From: Planctomycetes bacterium ADurb.Bin069
Lineage (GTDB): Bacteria > Planctomycetota > UBA8108 > UBA8890 > UBA8898
Assembly: GCA_002070955.1 (NCBI GenBank)
Contig: MWEK01000008.1
Coordinates: forward strand, 1-64,000
DNA: 64,000 nucleotides
Direction of reading: 5' to 3'
Part shown: positions 52,825-60,827 of the stretch, one piece after another
How positions within the stretch are numbered: position 1 is the first letter of the stretch
Layout of the letters: the number at the start of each line of letters is the position of its first letter
The notes under the pieces: generated by a model
What the model saw: only the letters and a program-made list of their open reading frames with translations
Told to the model about the DNA's origin: nothing
Databases searched by the model: none
Made by a program: the position numbers and the translations under genes

Positions 52825-54348
52825 ATGGCCGTCACGATCGTTTCCGATTTCACGCTCACGGGCAGGGAGATCCTTTCCTCCTACGCCTCGTTCACCCTCG
52901 AGGGGGAGATGACGGCGCTCGTCCGGCGCGGCCGGGAGCGCTTCAGGATCCGCGAACGCAACGGCATCGCCAAGGGCACGTCGGACGGCCAGTTCGAGGC
53001 GGTTTATATCCCCAACGATGCGGCCATCGCCTCCATCAGGAAGCGCATCGCGCGGCTCCTGCCCAAGAAGGTCGTCATCCGCACGCCTCGGGACATCCTC
53101 GACGCCGTCGCGGAGTTCGACTTGAAGCTCGTCAAGCGCGCCGGCCCCAACAAGCGCGCGTGGGGCGGCAACGCCTGCCTGGCGGCTTCGACGGTGTTCT
53201 TCCAGACGCTGCTCAAAGCCTCGGGGTTCGAGGCTTGGGAAGTCCTGAAGCCCCGCGGGGGCCTGAAGACCTTCTACTTTCCCAACATCGCCTTCAACAT
53301 GGTGTGCGGCGGCGAGCACGTCCCGGGCACCAAGCAGGACATCCAGGAGATGTTCTTCTTCGCCATGAAGGAGGACTCCATCAAGGGCGTCTTCGAAACC
53401 GGCGCCAAGTTCTTCCGCCAGTTCGAGAAGAACCTCGTCCGGGACAAGCTCCCCACGGGCACCGCCAAGGAGCGCGGCTTCGTCTTTCCGGTCAAGGACA
53501 ACTTCGAGGGCCTGAAGCGCATCCGGGAATGCGCGACGCAGCTCGGCCTCAAGCTCCAGGACTACGCCGTCGGGACGGACAACGCCTTCTCGGAGCTCCA
53601 GAAGACCGCGGAGTTCCGCCGGGACGGCAAGTACGACATGCGCTTCTCGGGCATGGGCGTCCTCACGCGCGAGCAGCTCATCAAGTTCGACGGCAAGGTG
53701 GTCGCTTTCGCGCCGAACTTCGCCACCATGGAGGATCCGGGCGCCGAGGGCGACCCAACGGCTCACAAGCTGATGAACGCCAAGTACGGCGACCGCGTCC
53801 AGATCGTCCTCGACGATGCCGCCGTGACCCAACTGCGCTTCATCATCCCGTTCCTCGCGGGCAAGGAGCGCAAGGACCGCGCCGGCAACTCGGTCCTTAT
53901 CAAGCTCAACCAGGCGGGGACCTTCACCGAAACGTTTCTCGCCGCGGCGGTGGTTCTAGGCTGCGCGAACGCGGCGCAGGTCGCGACCTTCCTCAAGGCG
54001 CGCAAGGACTACCCGATCGTCCTGGAGCAGCTCAAGACCCTGGGCGTGTCCAGCCTCGCGGAAGCTTTGGCGAACATCAGGAAGGGCGGCTTCACGGCCT
54101 TCTTCTCCCACCGCTCCACCGAAGGCAGCTCCGAGTTCCTGCCCTACCTGCCGCTCATCTTCGGCGCCGTGTCTCCCAGGGTCTGGTTCAAGGCCGGCGC
54201 GCCCAACGGCGAACGCAACCTCCAAAACTACAATCCGCTCATCAGAGCGGAGGAAGCCATGCGCGCCCGCAAGGTGAAAACCGTCGTCACCGCCTGGCAG
54301 GGGCTCCCGGCAGGGGTCTCGGTCCCGGCCGTCGCGAAGAAGCGCTGA
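52825..54348 (+). CDS. Enolase-like protein with remodelled active site
   Basis: A 507-residue protein that aligns by eye along the whole enolase family. The N-terminus has TGREILSSYASFTLEGEMTALV; later come FNMVCGGEHVPGTKQDIQEM, TMEDPGAEGDP, VLDDAAVT, SVLIKLNQAGTFTET, FFSHRS and FKAGAP...NYNPLIRAEEA. Kept residues are the Mg ligands (D252, E303, D330), K360, H165, E175, H429-R430 and K456. The catalytic glutamate of GDEGG is lost: the site reads KERGF (215-219). The flexible SGAST loop is NGIAKGTS (46-53). About 40 residues are inserted between the K360 strand and SHR. It may catalyse a related reaction or have a structural role. GAGAGGAGGG precedes the ATG and a strong promoter lies upstream, so high expression is likely. 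Confidence 0.82.
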   Translation: MAVTIVSDFTLTGREILSSYASFTLEGEMTALVRRGRERFRIRERNGIAKGTSDGQFEAVYIPNDAAIASIRKRIARLLPKKVVIRTPRDILDAVAEFDLKLVKRAGPNKRAWGGNACLAASTVFFQTLLKASGFEAWEVLKPRGGLKTFYFPNIAFNMVCGGEHVPGTKQDIQEMFFFAMKEDSIKGVFETGAKFFRQFEKNLVRDKLPTGTAKERGFVFPVKDNFEGLKRIRECATQLGLKLQDYAVGTDNAFSELQKTAEFRRDGKYDMRFSGMGVLTREQLIKFDGKVVAFAPNFATMEDPGAEGDPTAHKLMNAKYGDRVQIVLDDAAVTQLRFIIPFLAGKERKDRAGNSVLIKLNQAGTFTETFLAAAVVLGCANAAQVATFLKARKDYPIVLEQLKTLGVSSLAEALANIRKGGFTAFFSHRSTEGSSEFLPYLPLIFGAVSPRVWFKAGAPNGERNLQNYNPLIRAEEAMRARKVKTVVTAWQGLPAGVSVPAVAKKR

Positions 54349-54364
54349 CGGGCCGCCGCGAGGA

Positions 54365-57300
54365 TCAACGGCAAGGCGCGAACGCGGCGCAATCCAGCTC
54401 GTCCTGGGTGGCATCAGGTCCGCAGCCGGGGAACGGCGGGGGCGGCGCGGCCCGCTGCGCAAAGAGATAGCCGAGCAACGCGATCGGATCGGCGATATTT
54501 AGAACGCCGTCATCGTTGACATCGGCGGCATCGCGGCACGCGAGGGCCGCGCCTCCGAAAAGAGCCCGCAGGGCGGCGATGGCATCGGCGACATCGAGCC
54601 CCCCATCGGCGTTGACGTCGCCGCGCACGAAGTCGGGGAGCAGAGGCCGCACCGTTAGGACGGCGCCGTTGCTCGCGGCGGAGCCGTGGGCGTTCGATAC
54701 GACGCAGGTGAACACCGCGCCGTCGTCCGCGAGCGTCACCGGGGGCGTGGTGTGAAACGAAGCCGTCGCGCCCGGGATGTCGAAGCCGTTTTTCCGCCAG
54801 CGGTAGGCCAGCGGCGGGGATCCCTGCGCCGTGACCGCGAAGCCCGCCGCTTCGCCCTCCAGCACCCGCACCGACGCGGGCTGGCGCACGATCTCCGGCG
54901 GGACCGGCATCACGACGCCGTCCTCCGCCCCCGGCGAACCGAGGGCATGCGTGCTGATCCTCCACCCGGAGGCGTCGCCGAGGCTTTCGCGCGCCGCCGG
55001 ATCCTTCGGCACGAGTGAATAGCCTTCCCCGTCGGCCTCGGGAGGCCACCAGGCCGAATCGGCGTACCCGAAGGAGATTATGACCGCGCCGCGCGGATCG
55101 ACCAGTTCGATGGCGTCCCAGTCGTTGTCGAGCCGGCCGGCGTAGGTGCCCCAGGGCACGACGCCGGGGTAGCGCGCCGCGAAGGCGCCCGCGTCGGCGG
55201 CCAGCACGATGTATTGCCCGGGCTCGGCGATCATGCCCTCCGAGAACGTATAGAAGATGCCCCGCGTGAACCGGACGCCGCTCATGTCCACCGGCGCGGA
55301 GCCCGCGTTGCGGAGCTCGATGAACTCGTAGTCGTCGGCGTTCGGCGCGGCGCCGGGCGGCGGGTGATACATGACCTCGGTGACCTGCAGCGCATCGAAC
55401 GGCGCCGGTATCGTGAAGCGCGCCTCGGTGAGCGCGCTCCAGACAGTGCCGTCGCGCGTCCGCGCCTTCACGGTGGCGTCCTCGAAGATGGCGACGGGCG
55501 CGGTATAGACCTGCGCCGGCGCCGCCGGCGCGCCGGTCCCGTACCGGCGCGGGTCGCTCCCGTCGGTGGTGTAGTAAATCGCGCCGCTCGTGCCCGCGGG
55601 TCTGGTCATCGCCAAGGCGAAACCCGGCGTGATCCGGCCGCCGTGCCGGCTGAAGACCGGCGCGCCCACGGCGGGATACAGACCCTCCCGCACGAAGTGG
55701 CCCAGCACGATCTGCGACCGGCGCGGAAACCAGGAGGCAAGGAGCTTGTTCAGTTCCGCCAGCCAGTCGGCGCGGGTATACGCCGGCGTCCGGCGGCAGT
55801 CGCCCCACCGCGCCGATTCGATCACGATCAAGGCATCGATCTCCGCGATGCGGCGCATGTAGCGCGCGGTCGGCCTGGTCCGCTCGGGCTCGGCGGGATT
55901 CCAGCGGGACGCGCTCGGATCCACATAGAGAACGCCGCCGTTCAGGAAATGCCGGTGGGCGCGGTCGGCGAAGAGCAGCTTGAACTCGGCATTCTTGCGC
56001 AGGGCGTTGAAGATCACCCAGGGGCAGCCGCTGTCCTGGGCCGACGCCGAAAACTCGTCCCAGGTCGCGTCCAGATCCACGGCGTGCTCGGCGTCCCAAC
56101 TGAAGAACCGGAAGAGGGCCCCCGGACTCACGCGGTCCCGGCCCACGTACCAGTTCTGATGCGACCAGTCGTTGTTGCCGATGTACAGGTTCATGATCAT
56201 GTAGTCCGCGAAGTCGACGGCATCGAGGCGCTCCAGCAGCCGCTCGTAATTCGCCGGCGCAGCCAGGTCGGCCAGGCGGTTGTCGAGGAGATCCGCGAAG
56301 GCGGCCGCCGCGCCGTTGACCACCGTCGCGCGGTTGTGCTTGAGCACATCGTAGTCCTCGGGTTCCCCCCCGAGATACGCGGCCTGGAAGTGTTCGTCGG
56401 GCCGCTCGTGCACATCGTACATGCCCCAGTGCAGGCCGTTGATGTACAGGTTGAGAAACACGTCGTGGGGCGCCAACGAACCCATCGCGTTCTGAAGATC
56501 GCTCGCGAAGGTGTCCCGGACGTACTGCGCGGTCTGCTGCTGGCCGGCGTCCGGGTGGTGCCACACGTGGTTGAGGTGCGCGTCGAGGACCAACGTGTTG
56601 AACTCCCTGAGCGGGGAGTCGGGAAAAAGCGGGAACCGCAGCTTGGCGGGGCCGTAGTCGCCCTTGAAGAGCAGCCGGAGGGACAGCTTGGGGGACTTCC
56701 AGGGCGTCGTGCTGGTGCCGCCCTGGATACGGATGCCGCAGTCGATCTGGAAGCCCTTGCTCCCGTCGGGGTACAGGAGCTCGGCCGAAGCCGCGCGCTC
56801 CCAGGCGATTCCTTCCCGGGCGCCGTTGGAGTAGATGCCCGTCGCCGGCGCAAACAAGTCGTCGACGTTCATGACGATCGAGAGCGACGGCGCCGTCGTG
56901 AGCGCGTCGAGGGCGAGCTGCGCGTACGCGGGGTTGTTGACCACCGCGGGATCGAGCTCGTAGTCGCCGGGAATCTTGCTTGCGTTGCCCCACGTCGCGG
57001 GAAACCCGGGCGGGGCGGCGGGCTGCCCGAGGACGTGCTCGGGGAAGATGTAGCTCGCCGTCAGCACCCTGGAGGGCAGGAGGCCGTCTTTGTAGGCCGC
57101 GGCGCGCAGCGTCACCGCCCCGCGCGCCGCCGTGCCCGCGATCAGGATCGGGCCCGTGTACGGCGTGGCGTTGGCCGGCGTGGGCTCGCGGCCGTCCGGC
57201 GCCGCGCGCCAGTAGATCTGGGCGCCGGGCGTGCCGGAAGTCAGGGTCAACCAGAAGGGTTCGGCGTAGACGCCGTGCGGCATGCTGGGCACAGGCGTCT

Positions 57301-58660
57301 CCGTGAAACCGTTGAACGCGGCGCCCGTATTGTTGGCGGCGCCCGGCGTCGGCGTCTGGAAGTACCGCGGCGCACCGGCGGAATCCAGGCCGTAGGAATA
57401 GTCGCCCCGCTGTTCGGGGAAGGCCGGCGCATACTCGTGCACGACGGCGGGCTCCGCGTCCAGACGATACAACCCCAGGTACTCGCCCTCGGCGCCGAGC
57501 TTGAAGTTGGCGTGCAGCTCGCCGCCCGCGCCGCGGCGATCCTTCCCCGAGGCGAAAATGACGAGGTAGTCGTCCGCGCCCAGCGTGACGGCCGGAAGCG
57601 GCCAGCGTCCGGGATCGGAGGCGGCGTCGGTGAGGGCGAAGCCCCCGAGGTTGATGGGCCGCGCGCCGCGGTTCCACAGTTCGATCCAATCGGAGTACTG
57701 GCCGTCCTCGTCCCGGAGGATCGTGCGGTTGGAGGCGAGAAACTCGTTGATGACCAGATCGCCGAGCGCGATCGTCGGATCCAGCGTGTAGGTCCAGGAC
57801 CCGCCGCCGAAGGCGTTCGGCGTCTCCGCGGCGTCCGTGATGCCGTGCCCCGGCGCCCAGGCGACCTGCACCTCGCCGTCAGGCGGCTGCCCGAAAGTGA
57901 AGGCGTAGGGGCCGGCGCCCGTTCCCGCCACGGCGGCGGCCGGTTCGCCGTTGATGCGCAAGTCCGACGCGTCAACGCCCGCGACAAGCTCCGTGAAGGT
58001 CACCTCGATCCGAACGAGGCTCCGCACCACGGCGCCTTCGACGGGCACGATGCTCGCCACCGCGGGCGGCGTCGTGTCGCTGCCGATGGGATCGTAGAGC
58101 CGCAGGTCGAAAACCAGATCGCTGCTGGCAAGGGATTGGTTGAAGACCTGAACCGCGAGCACGTTCTCGCCGGCGCGCAGATAGTCGCGGGGCTCGCCCA
58201 AGCCCATGCTCGCCGGCGTGGGCTCGATGGCGACGGGCGCCACGGCATCGTAGGCGGGGACGGCGGGTGCATTGACCCTCAGAACCTCGCGGCCGTTGAT
58301 CCAAAGGATGAAGCCATCGTCGTAGTGGACATCCGCCGCGAGGTCGTTCACCGCGTCCGGGGAGGCGACCGTGAAGGCGCGGCGCAGGAAGAGGGTCGTA
58401 TAGTTGTGGCGCATGTCGGACAACTCGGTGCCGAAGTCGATGGGCTCGCCGTATCCGAAGGGCGCCCTTCCGCTGAGCCACGCCTCGTCATCGAACGCGT
58501 CCGCGCGCCACGCATCGCCGGGCGACGAGGCCTCCCCCAACCCCTTGGCGTACTTCCAGTCCGCCGCCTTCGGAATATAAACAACAGCGTCGGCCGCCGC
58601 CGGAACCGCGCCACAAACCCATATGGCGCAGACCGCCGCGGCAATGTTTCGGGGCGCCAT
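54365..58660 (-). CDS. Secreted CotH-kinase/lamin-tail protein with dockerin
   Basis: A 1431-residue exported protein. After a signal peptide (RNIAAAVCAIWVCGAVPAAA) come a beta-domain (about 25-195), an Ig-like domain (about 200-295), a lamin-tail domain (VINEFLASNRTILRDEDGQYSDWIELWN, about 300-440) and a chitobiase-like domain. The CotH-type spore-coat-kinase region (about 590-900) has INGLHWGMYDVHERPDEHF and YDVLKHNRATVV. A second lamin-tail domain follows (VTEVMYHPPPG, YEFIELRN), then an Ig-like domain (about 1280-1360). A type I dockerin-like repeat ends the protein (GDVNADGGLDVADAIAALRALF and DVNDDGVLNIADPIALLGYLF). It may be surface-attached. No cohesin is nearby. Confidence 0.88.
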   Translation of the reverse strand: MAPRNIAAAVCAIWVCGAVPAAADAVVYIPKAADWKYAKGLGEASSPGDAWRADAFDDEAWLSGRAPFGYGEPIDFGTELSDMRHNYTTLFLRRAFTVASPDAVNDLAADVHYDDGFILWINGREVLRVNAPAVPAYDAVAPVAIEPTPASMGLGEPRDYLRAGENVLAVQVFNQSLASSDLVFDLRLYDPIGSDTTPPAVASIVPVEGAVVRSLVRIEVTFTELVAGVDASDLRINGEPAAAVAGTGAGPYAFTFGQPPDGEVQVAWAPGHGITDAAETPNAFGGGSWTYTLDPTIALGDLVINEFLASNRTILRDEDGQYSDWIELWNRGARPINLGGFALTDAASDPGRWPLPAVTLGADDYLVIFASGKDRRGAGGELHANFKLGAEGEYLGLYRLDAEPAVVHEYAPAFPEQRGDYSYGLDSAGAPRYFQTPTPGAANNTGAAFNGFTETPVPSMPHGVYAEPFWLTLTSGTPGAQIYWRAAPDGREPTPANATPYTGPILIAGTAARGAVTLRAAAYKDGLLPSRVLTASYIFPEHVLGQPAAPPGFPATWGNASKIPGDYELDPAVVNNPAYAQLALDALTTAPSLSIVMNVDDLFAPATGIYSNGAREGIAWERAASAELLYPDGSKGFQIDCGIRIQGGTSTTPWKSPKLSLRLLFKGDYGPAKLRFPLFPDSPLREFNTLVLDAHLNHVWHHPDAGQQQTAQYVRDTFASDLQNAMGSLAPHDVFLNLYINGLHWGMYDVHERPDEHFQAAYLGGEPEDYDVLKHNRATVVNGAAAAFADLLDNRLADLAAPANYERLLERLDAVDFADYMIMNLYIGNNDWSHQNWYVGRDRVSPGALFRFFSWDAEHAVDLDATWDEFSASAQDSGCPWVIFNALRKNAEFKLLFADRAHRHFLNGGVLYVDPSASRWNPAEPERTRPTARYMRRIAEIDALIVIESARWGDCRRTPAYTRADWLAELNKLLASWFPRRSQIVLGHFVREGLYPAVGAPVFSRHGGRITPGFALAMTRPAGTSGAIYYTTDGSDPRRYGTGAPAAPAQVYTAPVAIFEDATVKARTRDGTVWSALTEARFTIPAPFDALQVTEVMYHPPPGAAPNADDYEFIELRNAGSAPVDMSGVRFTRGIFYTFSEGMIAEPGQYIVLAADAGAFAARYPGVVPWGTYAGRLDNDWDAIELVDPRGAVIISFGYADSAWWPPEADGEGYSLVPKDPAARESLGDASGWRISTHALGSPGAEDGVVMPVPPEIVRQPASVRVLEGEAAGFAVTAQGSPPLAYRWRKNGFDIPGATASFHTTPPVTLADDGAVFTCVVSNAHGSAASNGAVLTVRPLLPDFVRGDVNADGGLDVADAIAALRALFGGAALACRDAADVNDDGVLNIADPIALLGYLFAQRAAPPPPFPGCGPDATQDELDCAAFAPCR

Positions 58661-58755
58661 GCCTGCCTCTCGAAGCTCGAGCCGAACGCGCCTCCGCGGC
58701 GCCGCCCTCTCACCGCCATCGATGCTACCGCGGATCGCCGCTGGCTACAACGCGC

Positions 58756-59790
58756 TCAGCTCCAGCGGAACCACCTCAGCGCCAGGGCGAAGGCGATCCC
58801 GCCCCAGGCGCCCATGATGCACAACTCGTGCCATTGGCTCGCCAGGGTGGCGCCTTCCAGGATCACGGCCCTGAGGGCATCGTTGAGCGCCGTCAGGGGC
58901 AGCGCCTGGATGAAGGGTTGGACCGCCGCCGGGAAGCGTTCGGCCGAGAAGAAGACGCCCGAAAGCACGTACATGGGCAGCATCACGAGGTTGACCAAGC
59001 CCGAGATCGTTTCGATCTTTCGAGCGCGGCTCGCCGTCAAGAGCCCGAGCCCGGAGAAGCACAGCGAGCCCAGGAGGCCGACGCACAGGATGGCGGCGAC
59101 GGAGCCCTGAATCCGGACGTCGAAGAGCTCGCGGCCGCAGCAGAGCAGCACGGCGGTCTCCGCCAGCATGAAGATCAGGCGGCTGGCAACGATCGCCAGC
59201 AGGAAGTCGCTCCTGCGCATGGGCGTCGCCATGAGGCGCTTGAGCAACATGCGAATGCGCATCTCGACGATCACGTAGCCCACGCCCCACATGCCCCCGC
59301 CCATGAGGTTCATGCCCAAGAGCCCCGGTATCAGGAAGTCGATGTAGCGCCCGCCGGGCTCCGATACGGCTTCATCCCGCACGGCGACCGGATCCCGCCG
59401 CCCGGCCGCGCGCTGCAGGGCCGCATCCGCGGCCGCGCGGGCCAGCAGGCTTTCGGGGCGGGACGGATCGAAACGATAGGTGACGGGATCGCTCGGCTCC
59501 GCGAGCAGCACGACCTTGCCGAGACGCAGCGCGCGCGCCGCCTGTCCCGGCTCCATGATCTCGCAGGCCAGCTCGGGCGCCGCCGCCAGCGCGGCCGCCA
59601 TCTCGGCGGCCCCGGCCCCCTCGATCACCGCCACGGGAAGCTTCGCGGGCGCGCCATCGCGGAAGGCGATTCCGAGCCCGATGGCCAGAAGCAAGGGGAA
59701 CACGAACACCCAGAAGATGACTTCGGGCTCGCGCCTGAACTCGGCCAGCCGCCACAGGAGCAGATGCCCGAACGCCCGCCGCCTACCCAT
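58756..59790 (-). CDS. ABC-2 type transporter permease
   Basis: Inner-membrane permease of the ABC-2 family, 344 residues. TM1 is FWVFVFPLLLAIGLGIAF (about 26-43). A periplasmic domain follows, then five C-terminal helices, including DFLIPGLLGMNLMGGGMWGVGYVI, FLLAIVASRLIFMLAETAVL and ISGLVNLVMLPMYVLSGVFFS. The last stretch (LPLTALNDALRAVILEG) is conserved in this family. It overlaps the ATPase gene by 8 bases. The exported substrate (drug, lipid or polysaccharide) is not clear from context. Confidence 0.9.
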   Translation of the reverse strand: MGRRRAFGHLLLWRLAEFRREPEVIFWVFVFPLLLAIGLGIAFRDGAPAKLPVAVIEGAGAAEMAAALAAAPELACEIMEPGQAARALRLGKVVLLAEPSDPVTYRFDPSRPESLLARAAADAALQRAAGRRDPVAVRDEAVSEPGGRYIDFLIPGLLGMNLMGGGMWGVGYVIVEMRIRMLLKRLMATPMRRSDFLLAIVASRLIFMLAETAVLLCCGRELFDVRIQGSVAAILCVGLLGSLCFSGLGLLTASRARKIETISGLVNLVMLPMYVLSGVFFSAERFPAAVQPFIQALPLTALNDALRAVILEGATLASQWHELCIMGAWGGIAFALALRWFRWS

Positions 59791-60718
59791 CGCGCAGGCG
59801 CCTTCCCGTCAGCGTCACGAACACGTCCTCGAGGCTCGCGTGGCGTATCGTGAGGCGCGCGAGGCGCCGGCCCGCCGCCTGCAGATGCGCGATCAGTTCG
59901 GGCAAGGCCGCGTGCGGCTCGCGCACCTGCAGCCTCCAGCCGCCGTTTTCCCGCCGCGCGCCGCTGACCGAGCGCACCCTCGCGAGCAGCGCCGGATCCA
60001 GCGGCTCATCTCCGCCGGCCTCGACATCGAACTCGACGATATGCTCCCCGCCCAGGGTCGCGATCAGCTCCGCCGGCGTCCCGAGGGCGATCACCCGGCC
60101 GCCGTCGACGATCGCGACGCGATCGCACAACCGCTCCGCTTCGTCCATGTAATGCGTCGTCAGGAGCACGGTGCCGCCGCCCTCCTTGAAGCCGCGGATA
60201 ATGTCCCAAAGCTGCCGCCGCGACTGCGGATCGAGGCCCGTGGTGGGCTCATCCAGAAAGAGCAGTTCGGGGTCGCCGACCAGGGCGCACGCCACCGCCA
60301 AACGCTGGCGCTGACCGCCCGAGAGCTTGCTAACCCACGTGTCGGCCTTCTCGGTCAGCTCGATGCGCGCGAGCACCGCCTCGACGTCGGCGCCTCGCGC
60401 ATAGAAGCTGCGGAAGAGCCGCAGCACCTCCCGCACGGTGAGTTTGTCCGGGAGCTTGGTCTCCTGGAGCGAGATGCCCAGCGCCTCCCTGAGCGCGCGG
60501 CCGTGGCGGCCCCAGCGCCTGCCGAGGATTTCGACGGTGCCCGCCGTGGCCTCGCGCAGGCCCTCGAGAATCTCGATCGTCGTCGTCTTCCCCGCTCCGT
60601 TCGGGCCGAGCAGGCCGAAACATTCGCCGGCGTACACTTCCAGATCGAGGCCGTCGACGGCGCACACATCGCCGTCGTAGCGCTTGTACAGTCCCTGGCA
60701 GCGGATCGCGATGGCCAT
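59783..60718 (-). CDS. ABC transporter ATPase (ABC-2, DrrA/CcmA-like)
   Basis: ATPase of 311 residues for the adjacent ABC-2 permease. Walker A GPNGAGKTTT, Q-loop ISLQETKLPDKLTV, signature KLSGGQRQRLAVACAL, Walker B LLFLDEPTTGLDPQSRR and H-loop LLTTHYMDEAE are present. The C-terminal 85 residues form the small DUF4162-like domain (about 225-311). The ATG lacks a ribosome site and follows an extended -10 box, so a leaderless messenger is possible. Confidence 0.94.
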   Translation of the reverse strand: MAIAIRCQGLYKRYDGDVCAVDGLDLEVYAGECFGLLGPNGAGKTTTIEILEGLREATAGTVEILGRRWGRHGRALREALGISLQETKLPDKLTVREVLRLFRSFYARGADVEAVLARIELTEKADTWVSKLSGGQRQRLAVACALVGDPELLFLDEPTTGLDPQSRRQLWDIIRGFKEGGGTVLLTTHYMDEAERLCDRVAIVDGGRVIALGTPAELIATLGGEHIVEFDVEAGGDEPLDPALLARVRSVSGARRENGGWRLQVREPHAALPELIAHLQAAGRRLARLTIRHASLEDVFVTLTGRRLRDG

Positions 60719-60726
60719 ATCGGGCT

Positions 60727-60735
60727 ATCTTAGCA
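60727..60735 (-). promoter_or_regulatory. Extended -10 box, possibly driving a leaderless messenger
   Basis: TGC-TAAGAT lies 8 bases before the ABC ATPase ATG on the minus strand and fits the TGN-TANNNT extended -10 consensus. The start would be at or one base off the ATG. No -35 box and no Shine-Dalgarno are seen. Confidence 0.45.
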
Positions 60736-60827
60736 TTCGGCGGCCTTCTCCGCCCGTGCGTCCTCCCGCGTTGCCGCGGGCGCGCGCCCGCCGTACCATC
60801 CACGCAGCGCGGAAACGGAGCCGATCC

